DNA of 53,426 nt from an uncultured Eubacteriales bacterium (lineage in GTDB: Bacteria > Bacillota > Clostridia > Oscillospirales > Oscillospiraceae): NCBI GenBank assembly GCA_900553805.1, contig USEU01000004.1, positions 1 to 53,426 on the forward strand, in the 5' to 3' direction. This document shows positions 25,270 to 33,739 of this stretch, one piece after another. The position numbers were made by a program, and so were the translations under genes. The notes under the pieces are model-generated. The model saw only the letters and a program-made list of their open reading frames with translations. It searched no databases and was not told the DNA's origin. Positions within the stretch are counted from its first letter, which is position 1; every line of letters begins with the position of its first letter.

Positions 25270-27603
25270 ATGAATCAATATATTGGACAGCTGCTGGACG
25301 ACCGCTATGAGCTGCTGGAGGTCATCGGCACCGGCGGCATGGCCGTTGTATACAAGGCCCGCTGTCACCGGCTGAACCGGCTGGTGGCCGTGAAGGTGCT
25401 CAAGGACGAATTTTCCGGGGACGAGGAGTTCCGCCGCCGTTTCCGGGCGGAGGGCGAGGCTGTGGCCATGCTCAGCCACCCCAACATCGTGCAGGTGTTT
25501 GATGTCTCCGCCTCCGATAATGCCTACTACATCGTCATGGAGCTGATCGACGGCATCTCCCTGAAGCAGTATATGGAGGTCAAGGGCATCCTCAACTGGA
25601 AGGAGACCCTGCACTTCGCCACCCAGATCGCCAAGGGCCTGGAGCACGCCCACAGCCGGGGCATCGTCCACCGGGACATCAAGCCCCACAACGTGATGGT
25701 GCTGAAAAACGGCTCCGTCAAGGTGATGGACTTCGGCATTGCCCAGGTGATGAACAAGAGCAGCACCCTGACCAAGGAGGCCCTGGGCTCCGTGCACTAC
25801 ATCTCCCCGGAGCAGGCCAAGGGAAGCTTTACCGACAGCCGCTCGGATATCTATTCCCTGGGCGTGGTGATGTTTGAAATGATGACCGGCCGCCCGCCCT
25901 ACGACGGGGATTCCCCGGTGGCCGTGGCCATCCAGCACATCAACGGCGGCGCGCCCATGCCCAGCAGCCTGAACCCCAGCATCCCCGCCGGGATGGAACA
26001 GATCATCATGAAGGCCATGGCCCTGGAGCCCAAGGACCGCTATCCCAGCGCCACGGACCTGCTGAACGACCTGGAGGAATTCCGCAAGAATCCCTCCCTG
26101 ACCTTTGATTATCACCCCCCCATCAGCGACGCCACCAAGAAGATCGCCCCCATTCTCTCCAAGCCAAAAACCACCGCCGAGCGGATCGCCCAGGCCAAGG
26201 GGGGCGTGAAGAGCGTGGAGTCCACCGGCTCCCTGTCCCGGCAGAGCACCGGCTCGGTGCCCCAGCCCGCCGTCAGCCGGGCCGCGCCCAATCCCCTGCC
26301 CCCCATTCCGCCGGTGAGTTACAGCCACAGCCAGGATGTCCAGGCCCGGGCCAAGAAGCGCCGGGAGGCCGAGGCCAAGCGGGTCAAGCGGAACCGCACG
26401 GCCACCGTGGCCGTGGTGTCGTGCAGCGTGGTGGCCATCATTGCCATTGTGGTGTTCCTGGCCGCCATCTTCAACGGCTTCCTGGTGAACCAGGACAAGG
26501 GTCGGGTAGAGGTTCCCTACCTCACCGGCAGCATGTACACCGAGGATTTCGACAGCCGCTATCCCAACTTCACCATCCGCCTGCTGCCCCAGCAGTACGA
26601 CGACTTCTATGTGGCCGGGCAGATCATGAAGCAGGAGCCGACAGGCGGCCTGATGGTGGCCAAGGGGACGGAGCTCTACCTGACCATCAGCATGGGCGAG
26701 GAGCCCAAGGTCAAGCTCATGGAGGATCTGGTGGGCGTCACCCAGGACCGGGCCACCTCCTTCCTGATGGGCCAGGGCCTCAAGACCCTGGTGCGGGAGG
26801 AAGCCAGCGACGATTATCCCACGGGCTACGTGATCCGCACGGAACCCGCGGCCGGGGATGAGCTGAGCGACGGGCAGACCGTCAAGCTCTATATCAGCAC
26901 CGGCCCGGCCAAGGCCACCGCCAAGATGCCCAATGTGCTCAATTATGAAAAGGACATGGCATTGCAGGTGCTGGAGCAGATCGGCTTCAACAATGTCTCC
27001 ATCTCCATGGTATCCAGCGACAAGGTGCTCAAGGGCTACGTGGTCACCCAGTCCGAGGCCGCCGATACCATTCTGAACGTTACCACCCATATCACCCTGG
27101 AAATTTCGGAGGGGCCGGTGATCGCCAGCGCCAAGATGCCGGAGGTGCTGGGGCTGGATATGGACACCGCCATCCAGGTATTGAAAACCAAGGGCTTCCA
27201 GAACGTGGAGACCTACACCATCGACAGCAGCCAGCCCGCCAATCAGGTGGTGCGCCAGTCCGAGGACCCGGAGGCCGTGGTGGCACTGAGCAAGAATATC
27301 GTCCTGGGGGTGTCCAACGGCTCCGGCTATGATACCGCCCCCACCGCCCCGCCCCAGACCGGCGACTCCGCCGCGCTCCAGACGGAGACGGTGTCCTTCA
27401 CCGTGCCCGTTCAGGAGGAGGCCTACAACCTGATCATCTGCCCCAAGGGGCGGGCCGACCAGCAGGTGGCCAGCGGCGTGGTCCAGCCGGGGGACTACAC
27501 CTTCACCGTGACCCTCACCGGCTCCGGGGAACAGGAATACGACCTGTTCGTCAACGGCGAATACTACCAGTCTATGAAAGTGACATTTAAGAATGGCGGA
27601 TAA
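25270..27603 (+). CDS. pknB: PASTA-domain serine/threonine protein kinase (PknB/Stk/PrkC)
   Basis: 777 residues. Kinase domain (about 10-275) with GTGGMAVVYKA glycine loop, Lys42, catalytic HRDIKPHN (Asp136) and DFG. A basic linker leads to one membrane helix (about 378-405). Outside are about four PASTA domains (roughly 410-690) that bind muropeptides or lipid II, then a beta-rich tail with a Thr/Pro linker. AAAGGAG precedes the ATG. The last 11 bp overlap rsgA. Confidence 0.96.
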   Translation: MNQYIGQLLDDRYELLEVIGTGGMAVVYKARCHRLNRLVAVKVLKDEFSGDEEFRRRFRAEGEAVAMLSHPNIVQVFDVSASDNAYYIVMELIDGISLKQYMEVKGILNWKETLHFATQIAKGLEHAHSRGIVHRDIKPHNVMVLKNGSVKVMDFGIAQVMNKSSTLTKEALGSVHYISPEQAKGSFTDSRSDIYSLGVVMFEMMTGRPPYDGDSPVAVAIQHINGGAPMPSSLNPSIPAGMEQIIMKAMALEPKDRYPSATDLLNDLEEFRKNPSLTFDYHPPISDATKKIAPILSKPKTTAERIAQAKGGVKSVESTGSLSRQSTGSVPQPAVSRAAPNPLPPIPPVSYSHSQDVQARAKKRREAEAKRVKRNRTATVAVVSCSVVAIIAIVVFLAAIFNGFLVNQDKGRVEVPYLTGSMYTEDFDSRYPNFTIRLLPQQYDDFYVAGQIMKQEPTGGLMVAKGTELYLTISMGEEPKVKLMEDLVGVTQDRATSFLMGQGLKTLVREEASDDYPTGYVIRTEPAAGDELSDGQTVKLYISTGPAKATAKMPNVLNYEKDMALQVLEQIGFNNVSISMVSSDKVLKGYVVTQSEAADTILNVTTHITLEISEGPVIASAKMPEVLGLDMDTAIQVLKTKGFQNVETYTIDSSQPANQVVRQSEDPEAVVALSKNIVLGVSNGSGYDTAPTAPPQTGDSAALQTETVSFTVPVQEEAYNLIICPKGRADQQVASGVVQPGDYTFTVTLTGSGEQEYDLFVNGEYYQSMKVTFKNGG

Positions 27604-28480
27604 ACAGACGGGGCGGATCATCCGCTCCCTCAGCGGATTCTATGACGTTCAGCTGCCTGGCGGGGTCATTTCCTGCCGGGGGCGGGGCGTCCTGCGCAGG
27701 CAGCACGTCACCCCCCTCACCGGCGACCTGGTGGAGATCACCCTGGAGCGCGGCAAGGGCATGGTGGAGGCGGTACTGCCCCGGCGAAACAGCTTCATCC
27801 GCCCGGCGGTGGCCAATGTGGACGCCCTGGTGATCTTTGCCGCCAACGTCAACCCGGTGACGGAGCCCTTCCTCATCGACCGGGTGGCGGCCATCGCGGG
27901 CAATCAGAATGTGGAAAGTGTCCTGTGCGTCAACAAATGCGACCTGGACCCTGCCCAGGGGCTGCGGGAGATTTACCGGCGGGCGGGCTTTCAGGTATTT
28001 GCCGTCAGCGCCGTCACCGGCGAGGGGCTGGAGCCGCTGCGCGCCTTTCTGCGCGGAAAGCTCACCGCCTTCACCGGCAATACCGGCGTGGGCAAATCCA
28101 GCATTCTCAATGCCCTGTGCCCCGCGCTGTGCCTGCCCACCGGCGAGGTCTCCGAAAAGCTGGGCCGGGGGCGGCATACCACCCGGCATGTGGAGCTGTT
28201 CGCCCTGGACGAGAGCACCTATGTGATGGACACGCCGGGCTTTGCCTCCTTCGACACCGACCAGATGGACGTGATCCTGAAGGAGAATCTGCAATATGCC
28301 TTCCCGGATTTCGCCCCCTACATCGGCCGCTGCCAGTTCGCCGACTGCTCCCACCGCCGGGAACCCGGCTGCGCCATCCGCGCCGCCCTGGACCAGGGAC
28401 AACTGGAGCCCACCCGGTACGAAAGCTATTGCAGGCTCTACGAAAAATCCGCCCAGATCAAGGAATGGGAACTGAAATAA
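27593..28480 (+). CDS. rsgA: Ribosome small-subunit GTPase RsgA
   Basis: 295 residues: OB domain (about 1-65), circularly permuted GTPase with NKCD (CVNKCDL) before the P-loop GNTGVGKSS, and a zinc domain CQFADCSHRREPGC. It checks 30S maturation. The start is inside the kinase gene's end and has only a weak ribosome site, so coupling is likely. A terminator follows. rpe and thiN, frequent downstream neighbours, are absent. Confidence 0.96.
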   Translation: MADKQTGRIIRSLSGFYDVQLPGGVISCRGRGVLRRQHVTPLTGDLVEITLERGKGMVEAVLPRRNSFIRPAVANVDALVIFAANVNPVTEPFLIDRVAAIAGNQNVESVLCVNKCDLDPAQGLREIYRRAGFQVFAVSAVTGEGLEPLRAFLRGKLTAFTGNTGVGKSSILNALCPALCLPTGEVSEKLGRGRHTTRHVELFALDESTYVMDTPGFASFDTDQMDVILKENLQYAFPDFAPYIGRCQFADCSHRREPGCAIRAALDQGQLEPTRYESYCRLYEKSAQIKEWELK

Positions 28481-28487
28481 AAATGAC

Positions 28488-28532
28488 TGCCCGGAGCATT
28501 TTCCACGAGGGAAATACTCCAGGCTGTTTTTA
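28488..28532 (+). terminator. Intrinsic terminator after rsgA
   Basis: Long stem GCCCGGAGCATTTTCC paired with GGGAAATACTCCAGGC around an ACGA loop, followed by TGTTTTTAT. It closes the long housekeeping operon. Confidence 0.8.
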
Positions 28533-28614
28533 TATCCTGCGGTGGGACGCTCTGGGTATATCCTCCAGAATTGGGGGAATTCTATTGGGGTAATGAGAAC
28601 GGGGAGGGACGGAA

Positions 28615-29256
28615 ATGAAAAAGCAGCGGATCATTGCGGCGATATTTGGGGCGCTGGGCGGTGTGCTGGCCGCGGCGGCGCTGACGGTCTGTCTGACCCA
28701 GCGGGGGGCCGCGCCCCGGCTGGTGCGCTACCCGCGGGAGGCGGAGGACTGCGCCCAGGCCCTGCTGACCCATCTGAATGCCGGGGACTATGGCGGCGCT
28801 TCCCAATACATTTATGGCTGCCCGGCGCTGGATGCAGCCGGGCAATGGGGCAGTGACGCCTGCCGGGTGATCTGGGAGGCCTTTGCTGCCAGCCTGGACG
28901 GTTCCGCCGAGGGCAGGTGTTACGCCGACGCCGAGGGGCTTGCCCTGGATGTAACGGTGCGCAGCCTGGACCTTTCCCGGGTGCTGGACGGCATGAAGCA
29001 AGCTGTCCCGGCGCTGCTGGAGGAGCAGGTGGCCCAGGCGGTCAGCATGGATCAGGTTTACGACGACGCCCACGAATACCGGGAGGATTTCATCCGTGCC
29101 CTGCTGGACCAGGCTGCCGAGGACGGCTTGACGCAGGCCGCGCCCGTGGCCCGGCCCCTGACCCTGCGGCTGGTGCGGGACCGGGGGCAATGGTGGGTGC
29201 TGCCGGATCAGGCGCTGCTGAGCGCCGTCTCCGGCGGGCTGCTGGGGAAGGACTGA
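28615..29256 (+). CDS. Hypothetical exported or membrane-anchored protein
   Basis: 213 residues. An N-terminal membrane segment (about 6-27, KKQRIIAAIFGALGGVLAAAAL) is followed by a soluble domain. LLTHLNAGDYGGASQYIYG resembles the start of NTF2-like domains in secreted Clostridial proteins; this is a weak impression. The Cys after the segment lacks a good lipobox. It is followed at once by a phosphodiester-glycosidase-domain protein and an Lgt-like protein, suggesting an envelope role. No specific function can be given. Confidence 0.8.
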   Translation: MKKQRIIAAIFGALGGVLAAAALTVCLTQRGAAPRLVRYPREAEDCAQALLTHLNAGDYGGASQYIYGCPALDAAGQWGSDACRVIWEAFAASLDGSAEGRCYADAEGLALDVTVRSLDLSRVLDGMKQAVPALLEEQVAQAVSMDQVYDDAHEYREDFIRALLDQAAEDGLTQAAPVARPLTLRLVRDRGQWWVLPDQALLSAVSGGLLGKD

Positions 29257-29261
29257 GCCGC

Positions 29262-30401
29262 ATGGCAGAGGAAAGCATGGCGTCCGGGAGGAAGCGTCCC
29301 CCCGCCCCGGTCTGGCTGTCCGCCCTGGTTGCCGGGACGCTGGCAGCGGCGCTGCTGCTGGGCGTGGCACAGTGGGCCGGAACACCCGCCCGCCGGGTCT
29401 CCCCCGCCCCGGCGGACACCGGGACGGAGATTCGGCGGAATCTGTGCAGCCGGCTCGCCGGGGCAGTGGAGGGGCTGACTTCCCTGAAGCGCATTTACTG
29501 GATCGACCGGCACGACCTGGCCGCGCCCGTCCCCGATCCGGCCCGGTTCGGCGAGGCGGAGGAGGCTGCCGCGCTGGATTTTCTCCCCCAGGCGGCCCAG
29601 GCGCTGCTGGAGGGGGATGGCCTCTTTTTTTCGCCGGACATCACTCCCCTGCCCGGCACCAAGATCCAGTATTATCTGGACGAGACCATTCTGGCCATCA
29701 CCTGGAAGCAGGCGATGGACGGGGGCGTATATACCTTTTCCGAGGTCAAGATCGCCCACCCCTCCCAGTTCCGCCGGTTCCTTGCCGGGGGAGAATTTGG
29801 GTCGGACAAGCTGTTCATCACCACGGAAATGGCAAAAAGCGTCAACGCGGTGGTGGCCTCCAGCGGGGATTTTTACAACTACCGTCAGGCGGGCACTTTG
29901 GTATACGATGGCCAGGTCCGCCGGGTGCACAACGGTCTGGTGGATACCTGCTATATCGACGAGAACGGCGACCTGCTCTTTTCCTCCCGCTACGACGGTC
30001 TTGACCAGCAGGCGGCCCAGGAATATGTGGACGAAAACAAGGTGCTGTTCAGCCTGGCCTTCGGCCCCGTGCTGATCCGGGACGGGGAGATCGTCACGCC
30101 GGACAGCTACGCCGTGGGAGAAATTCATGACCACTATCCCCGCTCCGCCCTGTGTCAGCTGGGAAAGCTGCACTATCTGCTGGCCGTGGTGAACGGCGAG
30201 GGGGATTATCTGCTCACGCCCACCCTGCGCCGCTTCGCGGAAAATCTGCAATCGCTGGGAATTCAAAAGGCCTACGCCCTGGACGGCGGCCAGACCGCCG
30301 TCATCGCCATGGACGGAGAGCTTATTAACGCCGTCCTCTTTGGCTATCAGCGGAAGATCAGCGACATCATCTATTTCGCCACGGCCATCCCGGACAAATA
30401 G
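29262..30401 (+). CDS. Membrane-anchored phosphodiester glycosidase (NAGPA-like) domain protein
   Basis: 379 residues from the ATG at 29262; the open frame extends far upstream but overlaps the previous gene. One membrane helix (about 18-40) is followed by an exported domain. The end of the domain (GIQKAYALDGGQTAVIAMDGELIN) matches the phosphodiester glycosidase (NAGPA) family, in which such DGG-rich turns are conserved. Related proteins remove GlcNAc from phosphodiesters or act on exopolysaccharide or teichoic-acid-type links; here the substrate is unknown. The next gene starts 17 nt later, so they likely form an operon. Confidence 0.8.
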   Translation: MAEESMASGRKRPPAPVWLSALVAGTLAAALLLGVAQWAGTPARRVSPAPADTGTEIRRNLCSRLAGAVEGLTSLKRIYWIDRHDLAAPVPDPARFGEAEEAAALDFLPQAAQALLEGDGLFFSPDITPLPGTKIQYYLDETILAITWKQAMDGGVYTFSEVKIAHPSQFRRFLAGGEFGSDKLFITTEMAKSVNAVVASSGDFYNYRQAGTLVYDGQVRRVHNGLVDTCYIDENGDLLFSSRYDGLDQQAAQEYVDENKVLFSLAFGPVLIRDGEIVTPDSYAVGEIHDHYPRSALCQLGKLHYLLAVVNGEGDYLLTPTLRRFAENLQSLGIQKAYALDGGQTAVIAMDGELINAVLFGYQRKISDIIYFATAIPDK

Positions 30402-30418
30402 CGGCGGGAGGCGCATCT

Positions 30419-31378
30419 ATGGAGCAAATCGCATTTATCTCCGGCAATTCCGTTTTCTACTGGAATTCCATCGTCCTTGCCCTGGCAGCCGGGGCGGCAA
30501 GCTGTATTTTTCTGGCCTTTTATCTGCCGGGGGGCCGCCCGGGCGCGGCTGCCGCGGCGGTGCCGGGGGCGCTGGTGCTGTCGCTGTTCTTCGGGCGGCT
30601 GCTGCACTGGTACTTCCGCCCGGACAGCTATCCGGGGTTTTGGAGCGCCATTACCGACTATACCTCCGGGGGCTATGCCCTGATGGGCTGCTTTGTTGGC
30701 TGCGCCGCGGCGGCGGGGCAGGTAAGGCTGCTGCGGCTGGAACCGTTTGCGCCGGCCATGCTGGACGCCATGAGCCTGGGCGGCTGCGCCGGAATCGCCG
30801 TGGGACGGCTGGCCTGCTTTTTCAGCGCTGCCGACCGGGGGCAGCTGATGCCCTTCACCGCACTGCCCCTGGCCTACCCGGTGAACAACGTGGTCACCGG
30901 CGCGCCGGAATACCGGCTGGCCACCTTTGTGCTCCAGGCCATGGCCGCGGCGCTGATCTTTGCCGCGCTGGCCGTCTTTTTCCTGCTGGGGAAAAAGAGG
31001 CGAACGGGAGATGTGACGCTTCTGTTTCTGCTGCTGTACGGCCTGACCCAGGCGGTGCTGGACAGCACCCGGTATGATTCGCTGTATCTGCGCAGCAACG
31101 GCTTTGTCAGTGCGGTGCAGCTGCTCAGCGCCGCCGCCCTGGTGGGCGTCAGCGCCCTGTTCTCCGCCCGGATGGTCAAGGGCCGGGGAATGCGGCGGCG
31201 GTATGTTCCCCTGTGGATCGGTATGCTCGCCTTGCTGGGCGGAGCGGGCTACATGGAATATTTCGTCCAGCGCCACGGCGACCGGGCGCTGTTCAGCTAC
31301 GCCATAATGACCGCCTGCTTGGGCATCTTCACCGCCCTGTCCCTGCTGACCTATCGCGCCGCCGTAAAATCCACTTGA
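30419..31378 (+). CDS. Prolipoprotein diacylglyceryl transferase-like membrane protein
   Basis: 319 residues, about eight to nine membrane helices. The Lgt-like framework is visible: GRLACFFSAADRGQ corresponds to the GRxxNFxNxExxG signature, and GDVTLLFLLLYGLTQAVLDSTRYD plus FVSAVQLLSAAAL to the later conserved helices. However, the segment matching RGGLSFHGG reads TSGGYALMGC, so the His that is essential in E. coli Lgt appears to be Met. About 70 extra residues form two more helices. It may transfer lipid to another acceptor or be a non-catalytic relative. GGCGGGAGG precedes the ATG. Confidence 0.75.
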   Translation: MEQIAFISGNSVFYWNSIVLALAAGAASCIFLAFYLPGGRPGAAAAAVPGALVLSLFFGRLLHWYFRPDSYPGFWSAITDYTSGGYALMGCFVGCAAAAGQVRLLRLEPFAPAMLDAMSLGGCAGIAVGRLACFFSAADRGQLMPFTALPLAYPVNNVVTGAPEYRLATFVLQAMAAALIFAALAVFFLLGKKRRTGDVTLLFLLLYGLTQAVLDSTRYDSLYLRSNGFVSAVQLLSAAALVGVSALFSARMVKGRGMRRRYVPLWIGMLALLGGAGYMEYFVQRHGDRALFSYAIMTACLGIFTALSLLTYRAAVKST

Positions 31379-31403
31379 AAAACAGCGCCGTTTCAGGTAT
31401 GAT
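31375..31403 (+). promoter_or_regulatory. Promoter for aspartate kinase
   Basis: TTGAAA (31375-31380), 17 nt, TATGAT (31398-31403), overlapping the stop of the Lgt-like gene. It gives a leader of only about 25 nt, too short for a lysine riboswitch. Confidence 0.6.
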
Positions 31404-31434
31404 GGGTCCATATTGATTGTTGGGAGATTGGGCC

Positions 31435-32715
31435 ATGATTGTTGCAAAATTCGGCGGGACGTCCCTGGCCTCGGCGGAGCGGTTCCGGCACGCGGCGGAC
31501 ATCATCCGCGCGGATGAAAACCGGCGGTATGTGGTGGTGTCCGCGCCGGGCAAGCGCCGCGACGGAGATATCAAGGTGACGGACCTGCTGTACCGCTTCC
31601 GGGAGACCGGTGACCCGGCGGACCTGGCACCCATCCGGGAGCGGTTTCTGGAGATCGAGGAGCAGCTGGGTCTTTCCCTGGACCTTTCCCGGGATTTTGA
31701 GGAAATGACGCACCCGCACCCCAACGCGGACTATTTGGTCTCCCGGGGGGAGTATCTCTCCGCTCGGATCATGGCGGCCTACCTGGGATGGACGTTTGTA
31801 GACGCAAGGGACTGCGTATTCTTTGACGATGCCGGGCAGCTGGACCTCTTGAAAACCCAGCACGCCCTGTTCCAGCAGCTGCGCGGCCTGCCCCACGCGG
31901 TGCTCCCCGGCTTTTACGGCGTGATGCCCGACGGGGAGGTCCATACCTTCACCCGGGGCGGCAGCGACATCTCCGGGGCGCTGGTGGCCAGCGCCATGGA
32001 CGCCCAGGTCTACGAAAACTGGACGGACGTGGACGGCATGCTGGTCACCGACCCGCACATCGTCCCCCAGGCTGCCCCGCTCCACGCCATCACCTACCGG
32101 GAGCTGCGGGAGCTGGCTTACCGCGGGGCCACGGTGCTGCACGAGGATTCCGTCCTGCCGGTGCGCCGCAGCGGCATTCCCATCCATATCTGCAATACCT
32201 TCCATCCCCAGGCCCCCGGCTCCTGGATCGTGGCCGAGGCGAAGCAGACCCCCGCGCCCATCACCGGCATCGCCGGGCGGAAGCACTACTCCACCATCCA
32301 GATCGAGCGGGAGAACACCAACAGCATGGTGGGCTACGTCCGCCGCATTCTCTCCTGTCTGGAGGATTTCGGCATTCCCTTCGAGCATCTGGCCACCGGC
32401 CTGGGCAGCGTCTGCCTGGTGGTGCCCACCGACGCCCTGGAGGGCCACCGGGAGGCCCTGCGCGACCGGGTCACCCGGGCCATCCACCCGGACAGTCTGG
32501 TGATCGAGGACGGTCTGGCCATGATCGCCGTGGTGGGCCGGGGCATGGTGGGCCGCCCCGGCATCAGCGCCCGCCTCTTCTCCGCCCTGGGCGCGGCCAA
32601 GATCAGCGTCCGCGTCATCGACCAGGGCTCCACGGAGATGAACATCGTGGTGGGCGTCAACGAAGCCGACTACGCCCCGGCCATCCGGGCGATCCATCAG
32701 GAATTTTTTGAATAA
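31435..32715 (+). CDS. Aspartate kinase
   Basis: 426 residues from the ATG at 31435 (GGGAGATT upstream), the start that gives MIVAKFGGTSLAS. The kinase domain (about 1-270) has KFGGTS and the FTRGGSDISGALVA motif, followed by two ACT regulatory domains (about 280-426; VGYVRRILSCLEDFGIP and MVGRPGISARLFSALG). It phosphorylates aspartate for lysine, threonine, methionine and diaminopimelate synthesis. Isozyme type (feedback by lysine or threonine) cannot be decided. A convergent terminator follows. Confidence 0.94.
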   Translation: MIVAKFGGTSLASAERFRHAADIIRADENRRYVVVSAPGKRRDGDIKVTDLLYRFRETGDPADLAPIRERFLEIEEQLGLSLDLSRDFEEMTHPHPNADYLVSRGEYLSARIMAAYLGWTFVDARDCVFFDDAGQLDLLKTQHALFQQLRGLPHAVLPGFYGVMPDGEVHTFTRGGSDISGALVASAMDAQVYENWTDVDGMLVTDPHIVPQAAPLHAITYRELRELAYRGATVLHEDSVLPVRRSGIPIHICNTFHPQAPGSWIVAEAKQTPAPITGIAGRKHYSTIQIERENTNSMVGYVRRILSCLEDFGIPFEHLATGLGSVCLVVPTDALEGHREALRDRVTRAIHPDSLVIEDGLAMIAVVGRGMVGRPGISARLFSALGAAKISVRVIDQGSTEMNIVVGVNEADYAPAIRAIHQEFFE

Positions 32716-32762
32716 GCAAGCCCCTGGACGGACCAAACGGTTCATCCGGGGGCGTTTGCTTT
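32714..32762. terminator. Convergent terminator between aspartate kinase and sugar-sensor operon
   Basis: Imperfect stem: GCAAGCCCCTGGA with TCCGGGGGCGTTTGC around ccaaacggtt, then TTTC on the plus strand. It lies between the two converging operons. Confidence 0.55.
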
Positions 32763-32767
32763 CAATC

Positions 32768-33739
32768 TCAATACTCTCTGGCGGCAATGAAATCCTCGGT
32801 GAGGGAATCGGGGGTGAATACCTGCTCCTCCACAAAGATCTGCTTGGGGATGGACTGACCGGCAAGATACTGGTGGATCAGCTCCGCCACCCGGGGGCCG
32901 TGGAGGGGGTTGCATTCCACGCACAGGTCGATCTTCCCCTCCATGCAGGCGGTGAGGGCCCGGCGGACGGAATCGAAGGAGATGACGGCCACCTCCCCGT
33001 CCCGGCCGTAGGTGATGCCCGCCTCGTCCAGGGCGCGGAGCGCGCCGAAGGTCATGTTGTCGTTCTCGCTGTACAGCACGTCAAATTCCCCGCCCGCTTC
33101 CAGGAAGGCGCGGACCTCCTCATAGGCCTTGGACTCGGTATAGTCCCCGGCCAGCTGGGCGGCAAACTGCCAATCCTCATTGGCCTCCACGGCGTCCTCA
33201 ATGGCCTTGGAGCGCATCAGCTGGGCGGTCGCGCCGAAGCTGCCCTGCAAATGCAGTATGTGCAGCGGCTGGTCGGGGAAGCGCTGCTCCATCCACTGCA
33301 CGGCCCGCTTGCCCTCGGTGAGAAAATCGGAGCCGATGGCGGTCAGGTACAGCTCCTTGTCCTCCACCGCCACCTCCCGGTCCACAATGATCACGGGGAT
33401 GCCCGCGTCCTTTGCCTCCTGGAGCACGGCGTCCCAGCCGGTCTCCTCCGCCGGGGCAATGACGATGATGTCCACATCCTGCACGATGAAGTTCCGCACG
33501 GCCAGCAGCTGATTTTCCTGCTTCTGCCGGGCGTTGTCATAGAGCAGCTCGAAGCCCTGCTCCTCGCTCAGCGCCTCCATCATGGAGGCGGTATTGGCCA
33601 CCCGCCAGTCGGACTCCGCCCCCAGCTGGGAGAAGCCCACCACGGTCCTCTTGGGCTCGGGAGGCGCTTCCTGGGCGCAGGCGGTGAGCAGCAGGGCGCA
33701 CAGAAGAAGAATCAGCAACGGTTTACGGCTCGTTTTCAT
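32768..33739 (-). CDS. Sugar-binding lipoprotein (periplasmic-binding-protein family)
   Basis: 323 residues. A lipoprotein signal has LLLTAC with the lipidated Cys21. The remainder is a type I periplasmic binding protein of the ribose/xylose group (VVGFSQLGAESDWRVANTASM, DVDIIVIAPAEETGWDAVLQEAKDAGIPVIIVDRE). No ABC permease or ATPase gene is nearby. Its start lies 17 bp inside the end of the histidine kinase gene, so it is more likely the sensing subunit of this two-component system than part of a transporter. The sugar cannot be read from sequence. Confidence 0.9.
   Translation of the reverse strand: MKTSRKPLLILLLCALLLTACAQEAPPEPKRTVVGFSQLGAESDWRVANTASMMEALSEEQGFELLYDNARQKQENQLLAVRNFIVQDVDIIVIAPAEETGWDAVLQEAKDAGIPVIIVDREVAVEDKELYLTAIGSDFLTEGKRAVQWMEQRFPDQPLHILHLQGSFGATAQLMRSKAIEDAVEANEDWQFAAQLAGDYTESKAYEEVRAFLEAGGEFDVLYSENDNMTFGALRALDEAGITYGRDGEVAVISFDSVRRALTACMEGKIDLCVECNPLHGPRVAELIHQYLAGQSIPKQIFVEEQVFTPDSLTEDFIAAREY

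Noticed and set aside
31404..31434. Lysine riboswitch before aspartate kinase
   Set aside because: The leader from the visible promoter is only about 25 nt, far too short.
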